NCBI GenBank assembly: GCA_947176485.1
Contig: CAMWQS010000047.1
Location: forward strand, 1-10,786
DNA: 10,786 nucleotides
DNA from: an uncultured Clostridia bacterium
GTDB lineage: Bacteria; Bacillota; Clostridia; Christensenellales; Borkfalkiaceae
Reading direction: 5' to 3'
Both the position numbers and the translations under genes were made by a program. The notes below the pieces were generated by a model. That model was not told where the DNA came from. It saw only the letters and a list, made by a program, of their open reading frames with translations, and made no database searches. This document shows positions 1 to 6,900 of this stretch, piece by piece; position 1 is the stretch's first letter, and the number at the start of each line of letters is the position of its first letter.

Positions 1-926
1 GTCGCGTCCGAAGTAGACCAAGTTAAAGTGCCTTGCCCCGTACCCGTTATAGTAATAGTACTGTTGTACGCTACCGAGGTTACGGTTGATGTAATTTTTA
101 CGGGGTTGTTTGCCTTGTTAATAGCGAAGGTGCAAGTAGTCGAACCCGTGTAGTTGCCTTTACCCGAAATGTTAATGGTCGCCGTACCTACGGCAGTGTT
201 GTTTTCATATGTAAGTGTATAGTCCGTATCTTTAACGAGCGTTTTGGTGCCGTCTTTAATCGTAGGTGCGGGCGTAAGCGCACTGCCCGTATAAGTCTGC
301 GCGGAGGGCGCGGTTACGGTACACTTCGAAATATCTTTCGTCGTCGGTTTCGATATGGTCACGCAAAGTGCATTACCGGCATTTCTAAATGTATAGTTAG
401 TACCACTACCGTTAGCACCTGCGCTACCGCCATTACCGACGGTTGCAATATAATTGCCTGACGCACCCGAAGCTATCGTCCACACAACTGTTGTGGCGCC
501 AATTCTGGTACTCGTAATACTACTGGGCATCTCTGTAAACGTACAGTCCGGAGTAGTTTGCCCCCAACGAATATACACTTTTACTGCCGACCCCGTGTAA
601 GGTACCGTTATAGTTTGAGGATATTGCGTGCCTGATGCGAAGCTGCTGTATTGTGCACCAGTTGGATTTTTCCCGTCATAGGCGCCGCTGGTGCTAGTGC
701 TTGAGACTTCAGTGCTATCGCCAAAATACAAATACCCGACAGATTGATTGGTATAAGCCGTTGCCGTAGCCTCATGTTCGGGCGCATCTATTTCCGCCGA
801 GTTTTCCGTATTTGCATTCAATTCGTTTTGCGTGGCGTTATAAGCGTAAATGCCGATAAACGCGGCAAAAGCGCAGCACAATAGTGCCGCGAGTACGCAG
901 ATTAAGCTTACTTTTAATTTCCTCAT
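1..926 (-). CDS. Secreted Ig-like repeat surface protein, N-terminal part (runs off left edge)
   Basis: The reading frame is open from an ATG at 926-924 to the left edge, giving 308 residues and no stop. Residues 1-30 form a signal sequence: charged MRKLK, then a hydrophobic run to about residue 27. Residues 31-80 are a polar Asn/Ser/Thr/Glu-rich linker. Residues about 85-190 look like a Gly/Ser/Thr-rich beta domain that I cannot name. Residues about 198-270 match the bacterial Ig-like repeat common in clostridial wall proteins (TYTGSALTPAPTIKDG, then DYTLTYENN, then GKGNYTGS), and a further beta domain starts near 275. The ATG is preceded by GAGGGG about 8 bases upstream, which supports this start. 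The protein is likely exported and displayed or released; its ligand is unknown. The anchor, if any, lies beyond the edge. Secretion is seen from the N-terminus; an adhesin role is inference only. Confidence 0.85.
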   Translation of the reverse strand, partial: MRKLKVSLICVLAALLCCAFAAFIGIYAYNATQNELNANTENSAEIDAPEHEATATAYTNQSVGYLYFGDSTEVSSTSTSGAYDGKNPTGAQYSSFASGTQYPQTITVPYTGSAVKVYIRWGQTTPDCTFTEMPSSITSTRIGATTVVWTIASGASGNYIATVGNGGSAGANGSGTNYTFRNAGNALCVTISKPTTKDISKCTVTAPSAQTYTGSALTPAPTIKDGTKTLVKDTDYTLTYENNTAVGTATINISGKGNYTGSTTCTFAINKANNPVKITSTVTSVAYNSTITITGTGQGTLTWSTSDA

Positions 927-986
927 AGTTGGTTCCCCTCTACGTGTATTAAAAATAATAATGTAAAAATATTTTTTTGTTTTTTT

Positions 987-1012
987 GCGCCTTACCCCCA
1001 AAGGGGTGGCGC
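987..1012 (-). other. GC-rich hairpin in the surface-protein leader
   Basis: The arms GCGCC (987-991) and GGCGC (1008-1012) pair, as do ACCCC (994-998) and GGGGT (1003-1007), with a CAAA loop (plus-strand letters) and a two-base bulge. In the transcript it is followed by an A-rich stretch, not a U-tract, so it is not an intrinsic terminator for this gene. It lies about 60 bases upstream of the start codon and could stabilise or regulate the leader. Confidence 0.45.
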
Positions 1013-1121
1013 CCAGCCGCGTTTACCCACATTTATTTCATTTTTTTATTATTTTTGCGGTTGGGTGCCATATATGCCGCAAATAACGGCATTTTTCCGC
1101 TGTTTTCAGCGCAACTAAAAA

Positions 1122-1146
1122 TACACCTATTAATATAATAGATGAA
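1122..1146. repeat. Near-palindromic element, left copy of an inverted pair
   Basis: This 25-base element folds into an 11-position stem (one mismatch, one G-U) with a three-base loop. On the minus strand it is followed by five T, so it looks like a small terminator right at the beginning of the surface-protein transcript. It matches the reverse complement of 1272-1296 at 22 of 25 positions, including 16 perfect bases (TACACCTATTAATATA). Direct alignment of the two elements gives only 19 of 25. Confidence 0.6.
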
Positions 1147-1156
1147 CTTTTGTGAG

Positions 1157-1188
1157 ATTATAGTATCACGAAAAATGTGTTAAGTCAA
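1157..1188 (-). promoter_or_regulatory. Probable promoter of the surface-protein gene
   Basis: On the minus strand there is TTGACT (plus-strand positions 1183-1188) and, 20 bases on, a perfect TATAAT (1157-1162). With a 17-base spacer the -10 would instead be TACTAT. Either reading gives a sigma-A-type promoter pointing at the gene at 926. It lies between the two inverted elements 1122-1146 and 1272-1296. Confidence 0.55.
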
Positions 1189-1271
1189 GCATATATGGGG
1201 GTTTTTTAATTTTTTTCTTTATCCTAATATATGCAAGATAATGAAAAATCTTCCAAAAACCCGTTAAAAAA

Positions 1272-1296
1272 TACACCTAATATATTAATAGGTGTA
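1272..1296. repeat. Near-palindromic element, right copy of the inverted pair; two-way terminator-like hairpin
   Basis: TACACCTA (1272-1279) pairs with TAGGTGTA (1289-1296), an 8-bp stem. Six A lie on the left (1266-1271) and seven T on the right (1298-1304), so a U-tract would follow the stem in both directions. It lies downstream of the kinase-gene terminator and upstream of the surface-protein promoter, so it may act as an insulator. It is the inverted partner of 1122-1146. Confidence 0.55.
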
Positions 1297-1334
1297 CTTT
1301 TTTTATTTTTATTTTCATTTCTTTTTTTCTCCGC

Positions 1335-1367
1335 AAAAAAAGCCGAGGCGCATATTCCGCCTCGGCT
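1335..1367 (-). terminator. Intrinsic terminator of the cytidylate-kinase-like gene
   Basis: A perfect 10-bp stem, AGCCGAGGCG (1341-1350) with CGCCTCGGCT (1358-1367), encloses a 7-base loop. On the minus strand it is followed by a T-run (A's at 1335-1341 on the plus strand). It begins 16 bases after the kinase stop codon. Confidence 0.9.
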
Positions 1368-1383
1368 TTATTCATTATTTATA

Positions 1384-1971
1384 TTATTGTTTATATGCTT
1401 TTACAAGTATTTCAACGCACGCGTCTATCCCTAACTTGCCGCTGTCAAGCGTCAAATGATAGTTTGATGCAACCCCCCATTCGGTTTCGGTATAGTCCTT
1501 ATAATACGCCGCCCTTCTCTTGTCCTTATCCTTTAACCTTTTTTCGGGCTTGTCGGGCTTTTCGCCGTACTGTTTAACTATGCGCTCGGCGCGGAACTTG
1601 TCGTCCGCGTGTATAAATACGTTTAATACGTCCTCCCGCTCCCTCAAAACGTAGTCGGCGCACCGCCCCACTATCACGCACGGGCTTTCCGCAATTTTCA
1701 GTATCAGCTTGCGCTGTTCCACCCAAATTTTGTCTTGGTTGCTCATTCCTTCGAAGCGGTTAGCCGATTTAAAGGCTTTGCCAAGCCAACTGCGGTGGTC
1801 TGCGTATTCGCCGTGCGCCTCGATATACTCTTTGGCAAAGCCGCAATTTTTCGCGACCTCGTCAATAAGCTCGTGGTCGTAGCAAGGTATGCCTAATTTT
1901 TCCGCCGCAAGTCTGCCTATGGTTCTGCCGCCGCTGCCGAACTGGCGGGAAATAGTGATAATTTTATTCAT
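1384..1971 (-). CDS. Cytidylate-kinase-like P-loop protein (Cytidylate_kin2 type)
   Basis: The 195-residue protein begins MNKIITISRQFGSGGRTIG, with the glycine-rich phosphate-binding loop GSGGRTIG at residues 12-19. It continues with DHELIDEVA (32-40), the family's VGRCADYVL (101-109), NVFIHADDKFRAERI (117-131), a Lys/Arg-rich lid region (144-153), and YY..YT...WG near 156-166. These are hallmarks of the cytidylate-kinase-like family common in Clostridia. A nucleotide kinase fold is clear, but family members are mostly uncharacterised and a true CMP substrate is not shown. I chose the ATG at 1971 because the conserved fold begins there; a TTG 14 codons upstream adds only unrelated Arg-rich residues. 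No ribosome binding site precedes the ATG, and a promoter ends six bases before it, so the mRNA may be leaderless. The gene appears to be a single transcription unit with its own terminator, divergent from rubrerythrin. Confidence 0.88.
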   Translation of the reverse strand: MNKIITISRQFGSGGRTIGRLAAEKLGIPCYDHELIDEVAKNCGFAKEYIEAHGEYADHRSWLGKAFKSANRFEGMSNQDKIWVEQRKLILKIAESPCVIVGRCADYVLREREDVLNVFIHADDKFRAERIVKQYGEKPDKPEKRLKDKDKRRAAYYKDYTETEWGVASNYHLTLDSGKLGIDACVEILVKAYKQ

Positions 1972-1977
1972 AATTAT

Positions 1978-2007
1978 ATAATACACCCGCCCACGCGTGC
2001 GTGTCAA
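1978..2007 (-). promoter_or_regulatory. Candidate promoter of the kinase-like gene, leaderless geometry
   Basis: On the minus strand a perfect TTGACA (plus positions 2002-2007) is followed after 18 bases by TATTAT (1978-1983). Only six bases then separate the -10 from the ATG, so the predicted start of transcription falls on or beside the A of the start codon. The spacer contains an 8-base perfect palindrome CACGCGTG (1992-1999), which could be an operator. Confidence 0.5.
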
Positions 2008-2080
2008 TATCAAAAATTACAAAATATGCCATAACTTTGACCGAATATTTGCCCTTTTCCTTCACATTCTATTTGTACAC

Positions 2081-2085
2081 GGAGG
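2081..2085 (+). promoter_or_regulatory. Ribosome binding site of rubrerythrin
   Basis: GGAGG lies five bases before the ATG at 2091. It settles the start against a GTG at 2001 in the same frame, which would add 30 unrelated residues. Confidence 0.85.
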
Positions 2086-2090
2086 ATACT

Positions 2091-2687
2091 ATGCAATTTG
2101 ACCAAACCAAAACTTATCAGAACTTAGCAAGAAGTTTTGCCGGTGAATCTCAAGCGGGAATGAGGTATCAGCTTATAGCCCAAGCGGCTACGGCGCAAGG
2201 ATACTTTACGCTTGCGGACACAATAAAAGTTCTTGCTAAAAACGAAACGGAACACGCAAGAAGGTTCTTCGAGGAGCTTAATAAGCGCGGCGAATACCTT
2301 GATAACGTTGATTTGAATGCGGGTTATCCCTTTCACAGCGGCGATTTGGCAGAAAGCTTAAAGCTTGCTGCCGAGGACGAAAGAAAAGAACATCAGGTGA
2401 TTTACCCCGCTTTCCAAAAAGATGCGGAAGAAGAAGGTTTTAAGGATATTGCTAATCTTTTCAAGCTTGTCGCGCAAGTTGAAGTAAGGCACGAAATGGT
2501 TTTCCATTATCTGCACGAAGCGTTTAAAAAAGGCGTTTTGTTCAGTAACGAAACCCCCATACTTTATATTTGCAGCGAGTGCGGCTATATGCACACCTCA
2601 ACGAAGGCATGGAACGTGTGCCCGCTTTGTCAGTCAAGTCAAGGCTACGTCGAGTTGCATATCCCGTTTGAAAAGGAGAAAATATGA
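2091..2687 (+). CDS. rbr: Rubrerythrin (diiron peroxidase with C-terminal rubredoxin domain)
   Basis: The 198-residue protein has the classic two-domain layout. The ferritin-like four-helix bundle (about 1-150) carries the expected diiron ligands: E19, E52xxH55, E97 and E100, and E131xxH134. The short rubredoxin-like tail (about 156-196) has C161xxC164 and C177xxC180, the usual 12-residue gap between pairs, holding one iron. Rubrerythrins reduce hydrogen peroxide in the cytoplasm of anaerobes, taking electrons from NAD(P)H through a rubredoxin or reductase. All key residues are present, so it should be active. The gene stands alone upstream, divergent from the kinase-like gene. Only a weak promoter is visible (TTGACC at 2037-2042 with a poor -10) and I see no clear PerR box. 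It overlaps the next small gene by ATGA. Confidence 0.95.
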   Translation: MQFDQTKTYQNLARSFAGESQAGMRYQLIAQAATAQGYFTLADTIKVLAKNETEHARRFFEELNKRGEYLDNVDLNAGYPFHSGDLAESLKLAAEDERKEHQVIYPAFQKDAEEEGFKDIANLFKLVAQVEVRHEMVFHYLHEAFKKGVLFSNETPILYICSECGYMHTSTKAWNVCPLCQSSQGYVELHIPFEKEKI

Positions 2688-2809
2688 GAAAGACTACTGA
2701 AAACAACAAGACCAACGGCAAGAACTGCGGCAAGCAGTCCGAAAGCAAAAGCGTAAAGAACTGCGGCGGTAAGGGTTGTGGCAAAAACAGCACGAAGAAC
2801 TGCAAATAA
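2684..2809 (+). CDS. 41-residue Cys/Lys/Asn-rich mini-protein, coupled to rubrerythrin
   Basis: The ATG at 2684 overlaps the rubrerythrin stop (ATGA) and is preceded by AAGGAG (2673-2678) at a five-base spacing, a strong sign of translational coupling. The product is MRKTTENNKT followed by repeated KNCGK-like units, with cysteines at 15, 27, 32 and 40 and no acidic or hydrophobic core. It is too small to fold without a ligand; clustered Cys among Lys/Gly/Asn suggests metal or redox chemistry, but this is inference and I do not recognise the family. The TAA at 2807 comes just before a well-formed coding stretch in another frame (2811-2897), so the true protein may be about 70 residues, made by a frameshift or interrupted by a one-base change. 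Confidence 0.7.
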   Translation: MRKTTENNKTNGKNCGKQSESKSVKNCGGKGCGKNSTKNCK

Positions 2810-2897
2810 GTTTAAGGACTGTTACGATCCGGGCGGCAGTTATACGGGTTCGCCCTTAGACGGCGGCAAGCCTATTCAGGACGTTGACGACCTTTAA
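2810..2897 (+). other. Out-of-frame continuation of the Cys-rich mini-protein
   Basis: In the frame one base ahead of the mini-gene, 2811-2894 encode FKDCYDPGGSYTGSP, then LDGGKPIQDVDDL and a TAA at 2895-2897, right before the terminator. No ATG or ribosome binding site serves this segment. Its composition (Asp/Gly/Pro/Tyr, with one more Cys) reads like a real C-terminal tail. I think I recall GSYTG...P.QD.DDL tails on small uncharacterised clostridial proteins but cannot confirm it. Dropping one base near AAATAAG (2804-2810) would join the two parts. Confidence 0.5.
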
Positions 2898-2910
2898 AAC
2901 TTAATAAAAG

Positions 2911-2946
2911 GCGGTACGGCAATTTTTACGCCGTACCGCTCTTTTT
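2911..2946. terminator. Two-way intrinsic terminator between rubrerythrin and ftsY
   Basis: A perfect 10-bp stem, GCGGTACGGC (2911-2920) with GCCGTACCGC (2930-2939), encloses a 9-base loop. On the plus strand it is followed by TCTTTTTA; on the minus strand by CTTTTATT. It can therefore end both the rubrerythrin transcript and, read from the other side, the plsX-rnc-smc-ftsY transcript. Confidence 0.88.
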
Positions 2947-2959
2947 ATGCCATTTTTTA

Positions 2960-2981
2960 TCAATTGCCCCCCATATATGCC
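2960..2981 (+). repeat. 22-base repeat, copy in the ftsY downstream gap
   Basis: These 22 bases, with core CCCCCCATATATGCC, are identical to the reverse complement of 10253-10274 inside the vanW-like gene. The copy lies between the two-way terminator and the ftsY stop codon. Confidence 0.75.
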
Positions 2982-2997
2982 TTAATTAACGGGGTTT

Positions 2998-3894
2998 TTA
3001 TAAAATCGCATCTATAAAATCTTCGGGGTCGAATAGCTCCAAATCTTCCATTTTTTCGCCTACCCCCGCAAACACAACGGGTATCTGCAATTCACTGCAC
3101 AGCGATATTACGAACCCGCCTTTTGCCGAGCTGTCAAGCTTGGTTAAAACTATGCCGTCAAGGTCAACCGCCTCGTTAAATATCTCGGCTTGGGATATTG
3201 CGTTGTTGCCCGTCGTCGCGTCCAAAATAAGCATTTTGTAGAAGTTTGCGTTGGGGCACTCACGCGTAACCACGCGGCTCATTTTTTTCAGCTCCTCCAT
3301 AAGGTGAGCCTTCACGTGCAGCCTGCCCGCCGTGTCGATTATAACTACGTCCGTCCCCTTCGCCTTTGCCGAAGTCAGCGCGTCGAATACGACTGCGGAA
3401 GGGTCGCTGCCCTCCTCGTGCTTGACTATTCTTACCTTGGCGCGCTCCGCCCAAACGGTAAGCTGGTCAGCCGCCGCCGCACGGAATGTATCCGCCGCCG
3501 CAACCGTAACCGTCTTTCCCTTGGAAAGGAAGTAATTTGCAAGCTTGCCGACGGTCGTCGTCTTACCGACGCCGTTCACGCCCACGAGCATTATCACCGC
3601 GGGGTACTTAATATCAAGCACTTCCGCCTCGGTCAGTTTTTCTTCCAAAACGTCCTTCAAAAGGTCGGTTACGAATTCCTTGTCCTTGATTTTGTCGTGC
3701 TTTGCCTCGGCGCGTATTTCGTCGACTATGTCCTCCGCCGTCGTAACGGAGATATCCGCACCTATCAGAATTTCTTCAAGCCCGTCGTAAAAATCGTTGC
3801 CGATTTTATTGCGGGAAAACAACCCCGAAAGGGCGTTTGAAAGCCCCTCCCTCGTCTTTTTAAGTGCGTTTTTAAATTTAGAAAAAAGTCCCAT
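2998..3894 (-). CDS. ftsY: FtsY, signal recognition particle receptor GTPase
   Basis: FtsY binds the SRP GTPase Ffh at the membrane and hands nascent membrane proteins to the translocon. The 298-residue protein has an amphipathic basic start (MGLFSKFKNALKKTREGL), a four-helix N domain (about 20-90), and the G domain with GVNGVGKT (105-112), DTFRAAAADQL (135-145), DTAGR (187-191), TKLD (251-254), AKGG (257-260) and GVGE (277-280). TKLD, DTFRAAA and the N-terminal basic helix mark FtsY rather than Ffh, and there is no M domain. The long acidic A domain of enterobacterial FtsY is missing, as is usual in Firmicutes. The start ATG at 3894 has only a weak AGG upstream. It is last in the plsX-rnc-smc-ftsY run, 47 bases after smc, and the gap carries one CCATATATG motif. 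Confidence 0.97.
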   Translation of the reverse strand: MGLFSKFKNALKKTREGLSNALSGLFSRNKIGNDFYDGLEEILIGADISVTTAEDIVDEIRAEAKHDKIKDKEFVTDLLKDVLEEKLTEAEVLDIKYPAVIMLVGVNGVGKTTTVGKLANYFLSKGKTVTVAAADTFRAAAADQLTVWAERAKVRIVKHEEGSDPSAVVFDALTSAKAKGTDVVIIDTAGRLHVKAHLMEELKKMSRVVTRECPNANFYKMLILDATTGNNAISQAEIFNEAVDLDGIVLTKLDSSAKGGFVISLCSELQIPVVFAGVGEKMEDLELFDPEDFIDAIL

Positions 3895-3915
3895 TTTTTA
3901 ACCTATAAATTACCA

Positions 3916-3931
3916 TTGGGTGCCATATATG
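3916..3931 (+). repeat. 16-base repeat TTGGGTGCCATATATG, copy in the smc-ftsY gap
   Basis: This 16-mer is identical to 1061-1076. It fills part of the 47-base space between the smc stop and the ftsY start. It shares TTG-N4-CCATATATG with the 22-base repeat at 2960-2981. Confidence 0.7.
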
Positions 3932-3941
3932 TGCCGTTTAA

Positions 3942-6900
3942 CTACATTATGGTGTCGCCGCCGAGCTTATCCGCAACCTCGGAAAGCTTAACCGAAACGA
4001 CCTTTGAAACGCCCTTTTCTTCCATGGTTACACCGAACAAAATGTCCGCGCTTTCCATGGTGGGCTTACGGTGGGTAATTACTATGAACTGCGTGTCGGA
4101 CGCGAACTTCTTCAAATACTTTGCGTACCTTGCAACGTTCGCTTCGTCGAGCGCCGCCTCGATTTCGTCGAGTACGCAGAAGGGCATGGGGCGCATTCCG
4201 ATAATTGCAAACAGAATGGCTATTGCCGTAAGGGCACGCTCACCGCCCGAAAGAAGGGAAATTTTCGAAAGCTTTTTGCCGGGAGGGCAAGCAACTATTT
4301 CAACGCCCGCGTTAAGGGGGTCGTCGCAGTCGGTATAGTCAAGCTGAAGCTCTGCCTTGCCGCCGCCGAAAAGCTCTTTAAACGTGCGCTTGAAGTTCTC
4401 GTTGATGATATTGAAGCCTTCGTCGAATATTTTAAGCATCTCGGCGCGGATATCGTCAAGCGCGGTGTTAAGGTCGTTAATCGCCTTTTCCAAATCTTCC
4501 TTGTCCGTAACCATCTTTTCGTAGTGGGCGGACAGCTCGTCGTATTCCTCAACCGCGTTGTGGTTGATTGCGCCGAGCATAGTCAGCTGACGCTTGCAGT
4601 TGGAAATTTGCGAGTTTGAAGTGGATACGTCGTAATTTTCTTCCTTGTACTTCAAGCAGCCCTCGTAGTCCTCGCCGTACTCTTCTTCGATACGCTGTCT
4701 TAAATATTCCAAATCGCTGTCGATTTTGGTCAACGCCATATCGAGGTTGTGCGACTTTTCAATTAACTTTTCGCGCTCTTCAATGCTTTCAAGTCTGTCG
4801 ATGTCGCCCTTCTTGATACGCTCGTTAAGCGCGTTTTTGGACTGGGTAACTTCGTTAATCTGTCTACGCAGGTCGTTGACGACGCGCTGTTCTTCCTCGG
4901 TTAGCGCAGTCTTTTCAGCTTGTGCGTTCAACGCTTCTATTTCCTTTTTGATTTCGGGAATGTCCGCGTTGGTCTTTTCAATCTTCGCGTGCAAGCTTTG
5001 CTTTTCGTTTTCAAGGCGGGCAATGGTTTCCGCCGAGGACTTGACCGCGCTTTCCAACGACGCGATTTCTACGCGCAAGCTGTTAAGCTTGTCCAACTTT
5101 TCAATGCGCTCTTTACGCATCTTGTTGAATTCTTCGCTCATGTCGTCCATCTTGTCGGACGCTTCGCTCGTCTGCTGGGTCAAGTGGCTTTCGCCTTGGG
5201 TTACGTCAGTGTACTCGCTGTCAAGCCCCAAAAGCCTTTGCCTAAGCTCCTCAACCGACTGGCTATAAGCTGCGTATTCGCTCTCCGCCGAGGTTACCGA
5301 CTGCGTCAAAAGGGTCTGCTTTTCGGTAACGGTTGCAAGCTCCAACCTTGCGTCTTGCAATTTGTTTCTTAAAAGGGTCAGCTCGTCTTGGGCGGTCGCT
5401 TTGGAATTTTCGTATTCCGGCCTCTTGCCCTCGGCACGGAGAAGGAAACCTTTCTTTGCTTCAATGCCTTCTTCAAGCTCCTTAACGCGCCTTTCGTTCG
5501 CCAGCAGGTTGCCCGCGACCTCACGCTTGGAACCGCCCGTCATCGAACCCGACATCGCTATCTGGTCGCCGTCAAGGGTAACGATTTTGAAAGCACGGGG
5601 ATAACGCCTTGCTATCTGCGTTGCGTTCTGAATGTTGTCGACGATTAAGGTATTGCCCAAAAGGTTATGTATTACGCTTTCGAACTGCTTATCGAATTTG
5701 ACGAGGTCAATCGCGAACCCAATCGCACCCATATCGTGCGCCGCCGCCTTGATTTGGTCGTTTTCGTATCTGGGACGCATTGCGTCAATGGGCAAGAAGG
5801 TTACCTGACCCGAGCGGGTGCGCTTTAAGTATTCGATGAGCTCCCTCGCGTCGTCACGCGTTGCCGTAACTACGTTCTGCATCGCGCCGCCGAAAGCCGT
5901 TTCGATTGCGATTTCGTATTCCTGGTCGCAGTCGACGATATCGGCAATAAGTCCCTTTATCTTGCTCGAAAGCTCGGGGTCGCTCTTGGCGTCGTTCATC
6001 AGCTTTTTGACGGAATAGATATAGCCGTCAAATCTGTCGCGAAGTGCGCGTGCCGTCGTCAAACTGTCGTTTAAGCTCCTAATCTGCGACTCGGTGTCGT
6101 AAATCTGTTTTACGAGCATGTGTATTTTTTCTTCGCTTGCGGCAAGCTTTGCCTCAGCCTCGGACAAAAGCGCGTCCTCGTTGCCCAAAAATTGTGCAAT
6201 GGAATTGCCGCGCTCAATACTCTTTTCGTACTCGCCACGCAACCTGTCGCGGCGGTCGCGCACGCGCAGCATACGCGCCTCAATCGCGTGCATACGCTCG
6301 TTGATGAGGTCTTTCTGCGCCTCAAGTGAGCCCATGTTCTTGCGCAGCTTGGACAAGTCCTTGAAGGTATCCAAGACCTTTTTACGGTGCTGACCGGTCA
6401 TATATTCGTAGTCGGAAATCTTCTTGGACAGCTCGTCAGACTGCGCCTGAAGCTCGTCCGACTGACCCTTCATCATTTCAATTCTTGCCGCGTTTTTGCC
6501 GCTTAAATCTTCCGCCCGTCTCACGTCGCGCTCGATATCCTCGATTCTCTTCATCGAGTAGGTTATGTCGTCCTGTGCGGCGGCAAGCTTTGCTTTTACG
6601 GACTTGGCGCGCTCGGTATAAAGCCTTGCTTCACCGCTCTTGTGCTCGATGCCGACCTCGTAACGGCGTATTCTGTCGTTTAAGTCCTGCAAGGTAACAT
6701 CGGCTTCGTCAAGGCTCTTTCTGCACTCGTGGTACTCCGCAAGCAATTCTTCCATGTGCTTGCCCAAGTACTCGACTCTGTCGTCGATAGTCTTCTTTTT
6801 ATCGTTGATTTTCTGCTTTTCGCCTTCGGCGCCGTCGTGGCGGAATATGTACAAATTCGTTTCGTGCTTTCTTAGTTCCGAATAAATTTCGCGGTATTTA

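Larger units (their letters stand above)
927..1156 (-). other. Long 5' leader of the surface-protein gene
   Basis: If transcription starts about 7 bases downstream of the -10 at 1157-1162, the mRNA has roughly 220 untranslated bases before the ATG at 926. In order of transcription the leader holds a terminator-like hairpin (1122-1146 followed by five U), a copy of the CCATATATG motif (1068-1076), a GC-rich hairpin (987-1012), a long A/U-rich stretch (about 940-986) and then the ribosome binding site. I see no match to a riboswitch class that I know, and no convincing small ORF. Its length and structure suggest post-initiation control, but that is inference. Confidence 0.45.

Noticed and set aside
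1074..1096. ATGCCG hairpin with T-run on the plus strand, terminator-like
   Set aside because: No plus-strand gene or promoter lies upstream of it within the window, and on the minus strand no U-tract follows, so a terminator call is not supported.
1231..1434. 67-codon plus-strand ORF with a hydrophobic middle
   Set aside because: It runs through two terminator hairpins and the antisense of the kinase 3' end. Its hydrophobic residues come from T-runs, and it has no ribosome binding site.
1973..1982. ATTATATAAT palindrome as a possible PerR or Fur box
   Set aside because: Its half-sites are arranged the opposite way to the PerR pattern TTATAAT-N-ATTATAA, and it is explained by the -10 region of the kinase gene.
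1972..2013. Upstream TTG start for the kinase-like gene
   Set aside because: It adds 14 residues unlike the family and would put the -35 and -10 inside the coding region.
2001..2090. N-terminal extension of rubrerythrin from a GTG at 2001
   Set aside because: The family begins at the ATG at 2091, which has GGAGG five bases upstream. The extension overlaps the divergent promoter and looks non-coding.
3190..3840. 216-codon plus-strand ORF antisense to ftsY
   Set aside because: It is a shadow of the ftsY codon pattern, lacks a ribosome binding site, and its translation shows no recognisable domain. Similar antisense frames within smc and plsX were dismissed for the same reason.
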